A DNA stretch of 64,000 bases from UBA1014 sp964344035 (lineage in GTDB: Bacteria > SAR324 > NAC60-12), in the NCBI GenBank assembly GCA_964344035.1, contig CAYFLK010000001.1:88714-152713 (forward strand), read 5' to 3'. Below, piece by piece: positions 43,858-52,743 of the stretch (positions are counted from its first letter, which is position 1; every line of letters begins with the position of its first letter). Position numbers and translations under genes: made by a program. A model generated the notes under the pieces. The model had not been told where the DNA came from. It made no database searches and was given only the letters and a program-made list of their open reading frames with translations.

Positions 43858-45351
43858 TCAACTCAGTGGAATTTGGAAGTAAAAAGCCGTACCAGACCGG
43901 CGGTCCAGTTCCAGCGTACCTTTCAACTGCCGTGTCAGTACCCGCACTAAGCGCAGTCCCAAGGTTTGTACATTTTTCAGTTCCAGATGCTGCGGAAGCC
44001 CCTGCCCGTCATCACGAAAGTCGAGCTGCATGTTGCCTGATTCAGTCTGCTTCATTTGAATGCTGAGAGACCCTGTATTTTTTCCGGGGAACGCATATTT
44101 AAGGGTGTTTGATGTCAATTCATTGAGAATCAACGCACAGGGAATGGCAGTGTTGACTTCGAGGGAAACAGGTTCCATTTCAAAAAACAACCGGATTTTC
44201 CCGGGGAACACTTCATAGGATTGGAAAATGTCAGTTACCAGCTCACGGATGTAATGATCAAAACGGACTTGTGCGAGATTTTCAGATTGATACATTTTTT
44301 CATGGATCAGCGCCATTGATTGGATGCGGTGTTGACTTTCCCTGATCAGCATCTGCCTTTCCGGATCATCTGTGGTGTGTGACTGCATGGTGAACAGGCT
44401 GGAGATGATTTGCAGGTTGTTTTTTACCCTGTGATGTATTTCACGCAGGAGTATCTCCTTTTCATTAAGTGAATCCCGTAGTTCCTGCTCTATCACCTTT
44501 CGTTCACTGATGTCCCGCAACACGGCAGTATAGATTTTTTCATTCTGGATCGTCATCTGGGAAATATTGGCTTCCGCGCTGAACTCCTGTCCGTCCTTAC
44601 GTTTGCCGATGATTTCACCCCGTTCGCTCATCCTCCGTGAAACTGCCTCCGTGCTGCCGAAGTCTTTCACCATTTGACGGTGCGGTTGGACGAAACGGCT
44701 GGGAATCAGGACCCCCAGGTTCTTGCCCAGCACCTCATGAGCGCGATAGCCAAAGATTTTTTCAGCGCCATTGTTGAACAACGTGATTTGCTGCTGCGAA
44801 TTGATGGAAATGATTGCGTCCTCCGCTGAGTCTACGATACCGAACAAACGTTCCTGGGAAGCAAGAAGTTCCGCGTTACGCTGCCGTATCTGTTCCTCCA
44901 GATTGGTGCGGTACTGCCACAGTTCTTCTTCCATGCGCCGCAGTTTGGTGATGTCCAGCCCGGTGACAGTGCAGCATATGGGGGTCGGCATGTCTCCTTG
45001 GTATGCCGAAATAGTAAAAGAAATCAGTCGTTTGCCTCCATCCTGACAGTGCCATGGGTTTTCATATGAGGTGCGGTAAGGAGTGCGCTGTGCTTCCTGA
45101 AAGAGATTTTGAATGAAATTCCATTCGGAAGGCTGAAAGAACAACCGCCAGAATAATTGCCCTTCGGCTTCTTCGCGGCTGTACCCGGTTGTTTCACGAC
45201 ATACACGGTTGATGAACTGCACTTCCCCCTTTGGGGACAGAAGCAGAAACAGCGTGTCAATCGTGTCAAACAGTTCCGGAGAACATTCCATACTGATAGA
45301 CTTGTTTTCCAGTGACCGTTCCAGCTCCCGGATGGGGGAAAAGTGGTACAA
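43858..45351 (-). CDS. PAS-PAS HisKA_2-type sensor histidine kinase
   Basis: 497 residues, no membrane segment, so a soluble sensor. PAS-1 is about 22-145 (FDTIDTLFLLLSPKGEVQFI, TGYSREEAEG); PAS-2 is about 175-300 (GIVDSAEDAIISINSQQQIT, IFGYRAHEVLGKN), ending in a PAC segment (AVLRDISERKVIEQ). The HisKA_2 phospho-site is EIHHRVKNNLQIISSL. The ATPase has ALILNELTSNTLKYAF and DDGQGLP. The ORF opens at TTG 45351; an internal ATG at 45291 also leaves PAS-1 intact. It phosphorylates the regulator that follows directly. Confidence 0.92.
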   Translation of the reverse strand: MYHFSPIRELERSLENKSISMECSPELFDTIDTLFLLLSPKGEVQFINRVCRETTGYSREEAEGQLFWRLFFQPSEWNFIQNLFQEAQRTPYRTSYENPWHCQDGGKRLISFTISAYQGDMPTPICCTVTGLDITKLRRMEEELWQYRTNLEEQIRQRNAELLASQERLFGIVDSAEDAIISINSQQQITLFNNGAEKIFGYRAHEVLGKNLGVLIPSRFVQPHRQMVKDFGSTEAVSRRMSERGEIIGKRKDGQEFSAEANISQMTIQNEKIYTAVLRDISERKVIEQELRDSLNEKEILLREIHHRVKNNLQIISSLFTMQSHTTDDPERQMLIRESQHRIQSMALIHEKMYQSENLAQVRFDHYIRELVTDIFQSYEVFPGKIRLFFEMEPVSLEVNTAIPCALILNELTSNTLKYAFPGKNTGSLSIQMKQTESGNMQLDFRDDGQGLPQHLELKNVQTLGLRLVRVLTRQLKGTLELDRRSGTAFYFQIPLS

Positions 45352-45471
45352 TGAAAAAACACGATATGTGTTGAAGAGGACGGCCCGTAGTTGAAAATAT
45401 CCGATATCTTCGGAATTTGTCGGGCGGCAGTCAAGGAAAAATGGGCGGGGACTGTAATTAGGGACTTGCCG

Positions 45472-45939
45472 TCAACGAATGAACTGGCGCCCTTCGTTCT
45501 TCAGGCACAGAACCGGACATGGGGAATAGCGAGTAACTTTTTCGGTGGTGCTGCCTTTCATGCTGTAAACCAAACCCTTGTAACCATGACTGCACATCAC
45601 TATCAAATCCACCTCTTCCTGCTTGGCAAGGTTGATCACTTCGGATACGACGTCTCCTTCACGAACCTCCATTTCGCACTGCAGACCCGCGATTCCAAAA
45701 CTGTTCCAGAAATTCTCCAGTTTCCATTTTGCCTTTCTGACAGAGTCCGGGTCTTTGGGAATTTGTATCACTTGGTTGTCAGGAAAATCCTGATGCTCGA
45801 GAACATGAAGTAATTTTAAATGTGTCGAGTTTTCTTCTGCCAGACGGACTGCGTATTTAATAGCAATTCTTGTGTGATCAGTACAGTCGGTGGGAACAAG
45901 TATAGTATTTAAATGCACCATGAGCGGGTCATCGTTCAT
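45472..45939 (-). CDS. Universal stress protein (UspA family)
   Basis: 155 residues if started at ATG 45939; ATGs further upstream are possible. The UspA core is clear: LNTILVPTDCTDHTRIAIKY, LKLLHVLEHQ, EVREGDVVSEVINLAKQEEV and DLIVMCSHGYKGL, with SPCPVLCLK at the end. The usual ATP-binding GxxGx9GS pattern is shortened (GYKGLVYSMKGST), so nucleotide binding is uncertain. It is on the same strand as the kinase, 120 bases upstream of it, and may share the stress-response context with the CBS protein further upstream. Confidence 0.88.
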   Translation of the reverse strand: MNDDPLMVHLNTILVPTDCTDHTRIAIKYAVRLAEENSTHLKLLHVLEHQDFPDNQVIQIPKDPDSVRKAKWKLENFWNSFGIAGLQCEMEVREGDVVSEVINLAKQEEVDLIVMCSHGYKGLVYSMKGSTTEKVTRYSPCPVLCLKNEGRQFIR

Positions 45940-46029
45940 GATCAGGGTGTCTTCTTGAGGTATGTACATTGTGAGGCACAATAATGATTCAGGTTAACGT
46001 GCATCATATATGAGTCAAAACTTCCTGTT

Positions 46030-46051
46030 CTATTAGTAATTTTACTAATAG
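46030..46051. promoter_or_regulatory. 22-bp perfect AT-rich palindrome
   Basis: CTATTAGTAA and TTACTAATAG with a 2-base centre, flanked by ACTTCC and GGAAGT. It lies between the start of the stress-protein gene and the probable SRP RNA. It may be an operator or a transcription start/stop structure. Confidence 0.5.
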
Positions 46052-46071
46052 GACTTAAAGGAAGTTGCTCA

Positions 46072-46170
46072 GGGTGCGGGAGTGGAACGCCCGTGTGGCG
46101 CAGGAAGGGGTGGTATTAGGTTCTTTGACGCCGGTCAGAAGGTAGCAATCCGGCTGTGAAAGCCCGCGGA
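46072..46170 (+). ncRNA. Probable signal recognition particle RNA (4.5S-like), apical loop apparently truncated
   Basis: The string GGTTCTTTGACGCCGGTCAG followed by AAGGTAGCAATCCGG matches the bacterial small SRP RNA context, whose core reads GGTCAGGYCCGGAAGGNAGCA. Here the six bases GYCCGG, which build the GGAA tetraloop stem, are absent between TCAG and AAGG. Stems agree: GCCGG (46130-46134) pairs with CCGGC (46150-46154) below the symmetric-loop region, and GCGGG (46076-46080) with CCCGC (46163-46167) near the ends. The boundaries are estimates. The missing tetraloop could be an assembly loss in a hairpin. No CDS occupies this spacer. Confidence 0.5.
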
Positions 46171-46182
46171 ATACATCAGTTT

Positions 46183-46563
46183 TCAAGCTCCTTCGTCAGT
46201 ACTGTTCCGCATCCTGTCGAGCACATAAATGAAGCCGTCGGGCAAGTTGCGCATGCGCATGGGTTTTTTGCCGCGTATGCGATATTGCTTCTGGTATGTG
46301 TTCCAGTCCATTCCCGCGAAATCAATCCAGCGGCCATCAGGATAGAGGAACGAACAATCCGGAAAACGCGCCTCCAGCAAGTGGTCGAAAAGTTCGTCAA
46401 TGGAATGATAGTCTGGAATACGGGCGGTTTTCAGTTTGCTGCCAACGTAATAACGCAATTTCTTCATGGCATTATTTTGTATGTTGGGAGGAACAATTGA
46501 ACAAGATTTCAGTTGTTTGATTCTTTTGCTGTTTTTTCGGAATGTCCTGCGTTTGGAACTCAT
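46183..46563 (-). CDS. Small basic hypothetical protein
   Basis: 126 residues, not recognised. The first 25 residues are very basic (SSKRRTFRKNSKRIKQLK). The rest reads as a compact domain with aromatic and charged residues (FPDCSFLYPDGRWIDFAGMD, LPDGFIYVLDRMRN). AAGGA lies eight bases before the ATG at 46563 and supports this start over the internal ATG at 46467. It lies upstream of the probable SRP RNA on the opposite strand. Confidence 0.5.
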   Translation of the reverse strand: MSSKRRTFRKNSKRIKQLKSCSIVPPNIQNNAMKKLRYYVGSKLKTARIPDYHSIDELFDHLLEARFPDCSFLYPDGRWIDFAGMDWNTYQKQYRIRGKKPMRMRNLPDGFIYVLDRMRNSTDEGA

Positions 46564-46795
46564 AAACCGGTCCTTAATGATTTATGATTGTCTTCCCCGG
46601 TACAAGTTCGGCAAATGCTGCTGCAGGTTTTTTCACGAACCGGGCAAAAAAGCAGTTCAAGACCTGTACCGCACAGGATCATGCATTCCTGCACGGCTAC
46701 GCCGTTTTCACATACGTCCCCGGTGCCCGTTGTGGAATGGATCAGTTTCAACGGGTGTGCTCATGTTTCTATGGATATCATGCGGCAAACGCCAT

Positions 46796-47368
46796 TCATC
46801 CATAAAAACTGTTGGGGAGAAATACCGGGGTTTCATGTTCCTCTGATTCACACAACACCAGTGAAGACAAAAAAGTGTTAAGCAAAGGAGGAAAATTTTC
46901 AGGAAGACGAATCACATAGGAATTCGAGAAAATCGATTGAGATCCTATGCTTCCATACTCCCTTCCATGCTCATCCCGCAACACGAAACGGCGGGAAAGC
47001 AGGGTGCGAATCAGCCGGTAATTACTCCCCAGGAAGGTGAAGGAAAAGATTTTGCTGAACCATCCGCTTTCTTCAGATTCCAGGACTGTTTTTCCATTTT
47101 CCCGCAACGTGATGATCCGCTTGTTTTCCTGATGCGACTGTTGTTGATAACTTGAATTGCCCGTTTGGAAAGACGCCCTGAACAGATCATCTGCATTACG
47201 GTCATTCAGTTTGATCAATGCCAGACGCGACATTTCCGTGTTCAACTCATAGAGTGATCGCTCATCGTTACAGGGGTGCAGAAACAATTCCGTCTGAACC
47301 ACATCCGGTTTTGTCGAATTTCTCTTGATGGAACTCGCCATACCTTCCGTTGAATACAAAATGTCCAT
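46796..47368 (-). CDS. Hypothetical protein, possibly scramblase/LURP-one-like
   Basis: 190 residues from the ATG at 47368, which has a strong AGGAGG site; the longer ORF start upstream is not needed. No firm family. The second half has a beta-rich pattern, NYRLIRTLLSRRFVLRDEHG, REYGSIGSQSIFSNSYVIRL, ending in a hydrophobic stretch PPLLNTFLSSLVL. This is reminiscent of tubby-like/LURP-one or scramblase-fold proteins. It starts 20 bases after the CBS gene stop, so the two form an operon. Confidence 0.6.
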   Translation of the reverse strand: MDILYSTEGMASSIKRNSTKPDVVQTELFLHPCNDERSLYELNTEMSRLALIKLNDRNADDLFRASFQTGNSSYQQQSHQENKRIITLRENGKTVLESEESGWFSKIFSFTFLGSNYRLIRTLLSRRFVLRDEHGREYGSIGSQSIFSNSYVIRLPENFPPLLNTFLSSLVLCESEEHETPVFLPNSFYG

Positions 47369-47388
47369 ACATCCTCCTGGGAAAAAAA

Positions 47389-47871
47389 TCAGTGAAGGAA
47401 GAAGTAATTCTCCAGGAATTTCATGGAAAGCTCCTGTTCCGCAAGCTTCCATGCAAGGATATCCCCGGATGAAATCATACCGATAAGCCGCCCTTCATTG
47501 CTTACCGGCAAATGTCGGATTCGGTTGTCACTCATTAATTCCGCCGCCTCACGAATACACAGTTCAGGTTTTGCTACCGCGAACGGGGCCGTCATCACCA
47601 TGCCTAAAGGGGTGTGGTCAGGATTTCGAGCCTCGTTGACAATGCGATGCATAAGATCCCGTTCGGTGAACAATCCGACCGGTTTGTCGCATTCAACTAC
47701 AACAACGGATCCAACCTTGTGCAGGCACATTTGCTTGACCGCATATGACACGGGCGATTCGTGATCCACTGTGACCACCTCCGTTCCTTTTTTTTCAAGA
47801 ATGTCGGCCAGCGTAGCTGAACCGGCAGCGACGAACCGAGTGGTTTCGGTACTTTCATCAGTCTTAAGCAA
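47389..47871 (-). CDS. CBS-domain pair protein
   Basis: About 160 residues, two CBS motifs forming one Bateman module. CBS1 is about 35-85 (VDHESPVSYAVKQMCLHKVG, VVVVECDKPVGLFTERDLM); CBS2 is about 100-145 (FAVAKPELCIREAAELMSDN, RHLPVSNEGRLIGMISSGDI). Such proteins sense adenine nucleotides. I start at TTG 47871 because AGGAGG lies five bases before it; that ribosome site would be inside the gene if the ATG at 47889 were used. Co-transcribed with the hypothetical gene that follows. Confidence 0.85.
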   Translation of the reverse strand: MLKTDESTETTRFVAAGSATLADILEKKGTEVVTVDHESPVSYAVKQMCLHKVGSVVVVECDKPVGLFTERDLMHRIVNEARNPDHTPLGMVMTAPFAVAKPELCIREAAELMSDNRIRHLPVSNEGRLIGMISSGDILAWKLAEQELSMKFLENYFFLH

Positions 47872-48452
47872 TTTTCCTCCTGAATGCATAGTTTTGATCA
47901 CATGCCCATCAGGGCTGTAGGAGTCAGGATTCTCTGCTCGCAGGGAGGGGACCTCTCGCGGCAATTGGCGGTTAATGATTGAAGATGAAGGAAATTGTAA
48001 ATACAAAGGGAGGCGAAACAGTCGGTTCCAGGAAATTGAGGGAAACTATGATATGTCTGTACGGGAAGGGGACAGAGGAATACAGCCGAGCGAATCCGGA
48101 ATAGTACTAGACCGGATGGTTGAATCATGACCATGCCCTACTCCTCTAGAGGTTTGAGGAAATCAGTCGATGCTGGCGATCACATAGGCAGACATTGTTT
48201 TTCCATGAAATTTTCCTTTCATTACTCCTTAACCTGCATTCAGCACAATGTCAAATGAAAAATGTGAAAATATCGGAATTTATCCGAATGCGGGTCTTTA
48301 CCATGCTAAAATATGTTATTCTCTGCATCTCCGGGCTGAATTTCAGGTGCTGGGAAGTTGCCAGGAGTAGATCATGAATGCATCATGCTCATTGTAATTG
48401 CGGGAGATTCAGAGTATTTTCTTATCACTTCAATTTTAAACCAAGGGGGAAC
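47872..48452. other. Gene-free spacer upstream of the CBS and TerB-like genes
   Basis: About 580 bases between divergent genes. Open frames here are short, overlap each other and lack ribosome sites. It probably contains both promoters; no repeat or RNA was recognised. Confidence 0.5.
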
Positions 48453-48941
48453 ATGTACGAATTGCGTCTGGACGGCAAATTGACAAAATCTATGTTTACT
48501 AAGTGGAGCAAGGAAACCCGTGACTGGGTGGTCAATGCAATAGCCAGTCTGGTGATTGTCGATCAAGTGGTGGAGCCACACGAAGTGATTGCCTTGCAGG
48601 AAGCCATTTCACTGCTTGATTCAAGGAATGAAATTGAAAACATGATGCAGATGGTGAAGCAGAGAAAAATGCTTGATATTGAGGATATTTCAGTTGGGAT
48701 AACCGAAGCCGCGGATATCTATTTCTATCTTGCTTCGATCGCCGTCATAGACGGCAAGATGAAAAAAGTGGAAGCGGAACTGTTGAAATCACTGGGGGAC
48801 AAGTTGGGATTGCCTGAAGATTTTCAACGGGCAGTGATGAAGTGGGCAATCAGCCAGATGGAAAACAACCGTGCATGGAATAAGGAGCAGGCAAAACACA
48901 ACCAGGAAAAAGAGCGACTTCTTACGGCCCTTGTTTCATGA
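48453..48941 (+). CDS. TerB-like helical domain protein
   Basis: 162 residues, all-helical. The pattern of two hydrophobic helices each followed by an acidic turn, IASLVIVDQVVEPHEVIAL and LASIAVIDGKMKKVEAELL, matches the tellurite-resistance TerB superfamily, with metal-type acidic residues (DQVVEPHE, DGKMKKVE). A C-terminal charged helix follows. The ATG at 48453 has AAGGGGGA upstream, so it was chosen over the longer ORF. No other ter genes are present, so tellurite resistance itself is not implied. Confidence 0.75.
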   Translation: MYELRLDGKLTKSMFTKWSKETRDWVVNAIASLVIVDQVVEPHEVIALQEAISLLDSRNEIENMMQMVKQRKMLDIEDISVGITEAADIYFYLASIAVIDGKMKKVEAELLKSLGDKLGLPEDFQRAVMKWAISQMENNRAWNKEQAKHNQEKERLLTALVS

Positions 48942-49057
48942 GGCAATTGAATAAAACACTCATCAGCGGGAGTCGCCCAAAATATGTTTGAGTCAAGGCA
49001 TGTTCTTTTTCATCACTCCTGAAATAGTCCTGTCAATTGCACCGTTAAAAGATTTTC

Positions 49058-49759
49058 ATGAAAAAGCAGTTCCTCGCATTGATGATGCTTGTCCTTGCGG
49101 GGGTCATCTCCATTCATGCTGAAACCCCTCTTTTGCATTCCGCATACAGGGGCGGATTTGTCAGCAGGGTGGAAGCGGAATCCGGAATTCCCTTGGTTCA
49201 TCGATTAGGACTGAAAGCGGGGAAGTTTATTGTAGCTACCACGGAGCTGACAAGTCCGGCGTTTTCTGAATCCGTGGTGCTGTTGCTCGAGCACAGCAGT
49301 TACGGCACTATCGGGGTGATTGTCAATCGACCCACACAGCATCGTCTTTCAGATGTTCTTGATCAACAGGAAGACCATGCCGCCTTTGCTGATGCACTGT
49401 ACTGGGGGGGACCGGTTGCAAGGGGGCAATTGATGATGCTTCTCAGGTCCAGAACTCCCCCGGAAGGGGGTGTTCTTGTTACCGATGAAGTGTACTGGAT
49501 CAATGAAGCTGACAAACAAAAAAATATCCTCAATTCAAAATCAGGAAAATCGGCGGTGCGGATTTTTGCAGGGTATGCGGGATGGGGTCCGGGACAACTG
49601 GAAGACGAAGTAATTCGGGGGTCGTGGAGAATTGTTCAGGCCGATGCTGAATCGGTTTTCAGTCCAAAAACCCGCCAGCTCTGGATCGACCTGTTTTTTC
49701 AAAGTTCTTCAAAATGGGGGATGAGCAGAATCCCAAGCCGGTTCTTTGCCGCACAATGA
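49058..49759 (+). CDS. YqgE/AlgH family protein (UPF0301) with N-terminal signal peptide
   Basis: 233 residues. The AlgH fold is evident from KFIVATTELTSPAFSESVVL, LLEHSSYGTIGVIVNRP, LYWGGPVARGQL and IFAGYAGWGPGQLEDEV. Unusually there is a leader MKKQFLALMMLVLAGVISIH with a probable cleavage after HAE and about 40 further residues before the domain. Most family members are about 185 residues and have no leader, so this one is probably exported. Function of the family is unknown. Confidence 0.85.
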   Translation: MKKQFLALMMLVLAGVISIHAETPLLHSAYRGGFVSRVEAESGIPLVHRLGLKAGKFIVATTELTSPAFSESVVLLLEHSSYGTIGVIVNRPTQHRLSDVLDQQEDHAAFADALYWGGPVARGQLMMLLRSRTPPEGGVLVTDEVYWINEADKQKNILNSKSGKSAVRIFAGYAGWGPGQLEDEVIRGSWRIVQADAESVFSPKTRQLWIDLFFQSSSKWGMSRIPSRFFAAQ

Positions 49760-49773
49760 TGAGGTGGAGGATT

Positions 49774-50226
49774 TCAGTGCTCATCAATTGCCAGTCTTTT
49801 TGAAAGGGACACTACAGGGTCTTCTCTGTAACCTACATGCTGATAGAATCCAATCACCTTGTTGTTTTCTTTCCTCACCTGTAAATTGATTTTCGGGCAG
49901 CCAAATTTTCGCAGGTATGCCTCTGCTGCCCCCATCATTTTACGTCCTAAACCCAGATGTCGGAAATCAGGAGAAACCGCTAGGTAGTTGATCCATCCAC
50001 GATGTCCCTCATAGCCGGCCATCACCGAGGAGGCCAGCTTACTTTCAAACCATCCCAGCAATAATCCGTCTGCTTGACACTCAATTTTCCTGCGGATGTC
50101 CTGTTGCGGGTTGTTCCAGGACACAACCAGTCCGCATTCCTCCCACAAACGAATCAGTGGTAATTCATCACCACTGTGGAAAGGATGGATGTTCAAATTG
50201 TCAGGATCTGGTTTATTCAGATACAA
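49774..50226 (-). CDS. GNAT-family acetyltransferase (YpeA-like)
   Basis: 150 residues. The acetyl-CoA motif A is WINYLAVSPDFRHLGLGRKM with the R/QxxGxG/A variant RHLGLG. Motif B includes KINLQVRKENNKVIGFYQHV, typical of YpeA/RimI-like enzymes. The N-terminus includes LPLIRLWEECGLVVSWNNP as in YpeA. The target amine is unknown. Convergent with the yqgE gene, 15 bases away. Confidence 0.88.
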   Translation of the reverse strand: MYLNKPDPDNLNIHPFHSGDELPLIRLWEECGLVVSWNNPQQDIRRKIECQADGLLLGWFESKLASSVMAGYEGHRGWINYLAVSPDFRHLGLGRKMMGAAEAYLRKFGCPKINLQVRKENNKVIGFYQHVGYREDPVVSLSKRLAIDEH

Positions 50227-50367
50227 TTATTTCTCCACTGCACTATATGCTCCAATGAAAACAAGTGCTTCTGAAATTAATTTCCCTGGATTAAGGACGC
50301 GGAACGACCCACCGTACCTGCCAATCGTCAAGTGATGATATCCTGATTGGTCCGGCAGTAATGCAGG

Positions 50368-52743
50368 TTAAACCTGGCGCTTATTGAATTTCTCCATCAG
50401 CAACTCCATATCTTTTTCAAAAACCCCGGTAGTCTTTTTCTTCATGAATTCGCCGGTCTTTTCAGGTGGAGTGCGTTTTTGAGGTTTTTTCAAAGGTTTT
50501 TCCGTCTTCTTGGGTTTTTTCCCGGTTTTTATGCGTTCCGGATTCTGCATCGTCATTCCTGATTTCATGCTGAGGGAAACCCGCTGCCGATCCTCATCGA
50601 CCTGCAAAACCGTCACCTGGACGTGCTGTCCCACCGTGCAGACTTCCATCGGGTCCTTGACAAATCGGTCTGAAAGCTGGGATATGTGCACCAGCCCATC
50701 GTGGTGAACTCCAACATCCACAAAAGCGCCGAAGTGGGTAACATTGGTTATCACTCCCTGTAAACGCATGCCTGCTTCAAGATCGGAGAGTTCCTGGACC
50801 GATTCATCGAATTCCACGGTCTGGTGATCCTGTCGTGGGTCTCTGCCGGGTTTATGCAATTCGGCTATGATGTCCTTTAATGTGTATTCTCCCATCGATG
50901 GTCCCTGGTAGCGGGCTGTTTCAATTTGTTTGAGTCGTTCGGAGTTACCTATCATACCTTCAACCGAGATTTCCAGGTCCCTGGCCATAGCTTCCACCAC
51001 TTGATAATGTTCCGGGTGAACCGCTGAACAGTCGAGAGGATTGCAGCCTTCAGGAATGCGCAGGAAACCGGCCGACTGCTCAAACGTTTTTTCCCCCAAC
51101 CCCTTTACTTCGAGCAGCTGCTTGCGGTCTTTGAAGGCGCCTATCCCGTTGCGGTGCTCAATGATGCCGCGGGCAACCGACGCGCTGATTCCGGAAACAT
51201 ATCCCAGCAGCGGAGCGGAGGCCCGGTTCAGATCCACACCAACAAAATTCACGCACGATTCGACGGTGCGTGCCAGGGATTGCTTGAGGCGAGACTGGTG
51301 CACATCGTGCTGATACTGACCCACCCCGATTGATTTCGGTTCGATTTTCACCAGCTCCGCGAGCGGGTCTTGGTATCGCCTTGCAATGGAGATGGCGCCC
51401 CTGACTGTTAGGTCCAAGTCCGGGAATTCCTCCCGGGCGGTTTTGGATGCGGAATATACCGAAGCCCCGGATTCGTTCACCACCAGGGTTTCCAAGGGAA
51501 GTTTTAAATTCTTGACAAATTTCCGAACAAACTGGTGGACTTCCCTGGAAGCTGTGCCGTTTCCGATGGCAATCACATTAACCTTATGCTTTGTGAACGT
51601 CTTGTGAAGAATCTCCAGTGACTCGTCGGTTTTATTTTGCGGCGGAACCGGGTAGATTACTCCGTGTTCAAGATACCTCCCGGTGGCATCCAGCACCACC
51701 CACTTGGTGCCTGTGCGGAATGCCGGGTCAAGACCCAGCACCACCCGTGCACCTCCCGGAGGCAGCAGCAGCAGTTGCCGCAGGTTTTTAGAAAACATTT
51801 CGATGGAAGACTCGTCAGCCTTCAGTTTCAGGTCAATACGCACATCAGTTTCCAGCGCGGGCGCAAGCAGCCGCTGATACGCATCATCCAGCACCTGCTG
51901 CCAGTGTGTTTTCAATTCAGGTGAGCGCTCTTTCATCCAGCTTTTCTGAAGCATTTCTTGCACGGGTTTCTCCGGCACCAGGACGTGAATGCGCAAGATT
52001 CCTTCCTTTTCACCGCGTCGCATCGCCAACACACGGTGAGGAGGAATGCGATCCAAGCGCTCCTCGAAATCGTAATACATTTCAAACTTAGAGGGCTTAT
52101 CCTGATGTTCCTTTTTTACCTGTGAAACCAGGGACCCGTTTTTCGATGTATATTCCCTCAATTGCTGACGCAGCGACGCATCTTCTGAAACAAGTTCCGC
52201 GAGGATGTCTTTCGCCCCCTGCACCGCATCTTCTTCTGAAACAGGTTCTTCACGTTTACCGTTGAATTCTGAAATCCATACTCCCAGTTGCTTAAGTGAT
52301 GTCTCTGCTTGCATCATCAGTTCAGACAATGGTTCCAAACCTTTTTCACGTGCAGCAGTCGCACGGGTTCGGCGCTTGGGCTTGTAGGGCAGGTAGAGGT
52401 CTTCCAGCTGCTGCTTGGTGGGTGCGGCGCGGATGGCTTTTTCCAGTTCAGGGGTGAGTTTATCCTGCTGCCGAATGCTGTCTAGTATAACATTTCTGCG
52501 CTCATCCAAGTCCTTGAGGTAGTGGTAGCGGTTCTGGATGGATTCAATCTGAAGCTCGTCGAGGTTTCCTGTAGCCTCCTTTCGGTAGCGGGCGATGAAA
52601 GGTATCGTGTTGTCACTGAGAAGCAGTGCAAGCGTGCCGCTGATTTGTTTTTGCGAATAACCAAGTTCCCGGGAAAGCTGAGGAATAAGTGATTCAAGGT
52701 GATAATACTGTGCCGGTTCAGAATCAGCGGGTGTTGGGTTCAT
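50368..52743 (-). CDS. tex: Tex-family RNA-binding transcription accessory protein
   Basis: About 791 residues. Domain order: N-terminal Tex helix-turn-helix (TLALLLSDNTIPFIARYRKE), the YqgF-like RNase fold with GLDPAFRTGTKWVVLDATG, a helix-hairpin-helix segment (EHRNGIGAFKDRKQLLEVKG), and a C-terminal S1 RNA-binding domain (GVITNVTHFGAFVDVGVHHD, GLVHISQLS) followed by a Lys/Pro-rich tail. The ATG at 52743 was chosen since the N-terminal extension before it has no homology. Tex is broadly conserved and affects transcription; its precise role is unsettled. Confidence 0.93.
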   Translation of the reverse strand: MNPTPADSEPAQYYHLESLIPQLSRELGYSQKQISGTLALLLSDNTIPFIARYRKEATGNLDELQIESIQNRYHYLKDLDERRNVILDSIRQQDKLTPELEKAIRAAPTKQQLEDLYLPYKPKRRTRATAAREKGLEPLSELMMQAETSLKQLGVWISEFNGKREEPVSEEDAVQGAKDILAELVSEDASLRQQLREYTSKNGSLVSQVKKEHQDKPSKFEMYYDFEERLDRIPPHRVLAMRRGEKEGILRIHVLVPEKPVQEMLQKSWMKERSPELKTHWQQVLDDAYQRLLAPALETDVRIDLKLKADESSIEMFSKNLRQLLLLPPGGARVVLGLDPAFRTGTKWVVLDATGRYLEHGVIYPVPPQNKTDESLEILHKTFTKHKVNVIAIGNGTASREVHQFVRKFVKNLKLPLETLVVNESGASVYSASKTAREEFPDLDLTVRGAISIARRYQDPLAELVKIEPKSIGVGQYQHDVHQSRLKQSLARTVESCVNFVGVDLNRASAPLLGYVSGISASVARGIIEHRNGIGAFKDRKQLLEVKGLGEKTFEQSAGFLRIPEGCNPLDCSAVHPEHYQVVEAMARDLEISVEGMIGNSERLKQIETARYQGPSMGEYTLKDIIAELHKPGRDPRQDHQTVEFDESVQELSDLEAGMRLQGVITNVTHFGAFVDVGVHHDGLVHISQLSDRFVKDPMEVCTVGQHVQVTVLQVDEDRQRVSLSMKSGMTMQNPERIKTGKKPKKTEKPLKKPQKRTPPEKTGEFMKKKTTGVFEKDMELLMEKFNKRQV

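Noticed and set aside
46560..46751. Cys-rich 63-residue open frame overlapping the next gene in ATGA
   Set aside because: The start is TTG with no ribosome site, the cysteine pattern matches no family, and the ATGA overlap alone is weak evidence.
48195..48377. 60-residue plus-strand frame before the TerB-like gene
   Set aside because: No ribosome site, no recognisable motif, in an AT-rich promoter-like spacer.
51386..52387. Plus-strand frames opposite tex
   Set aside because: Shadows of the Tex coding sequence.
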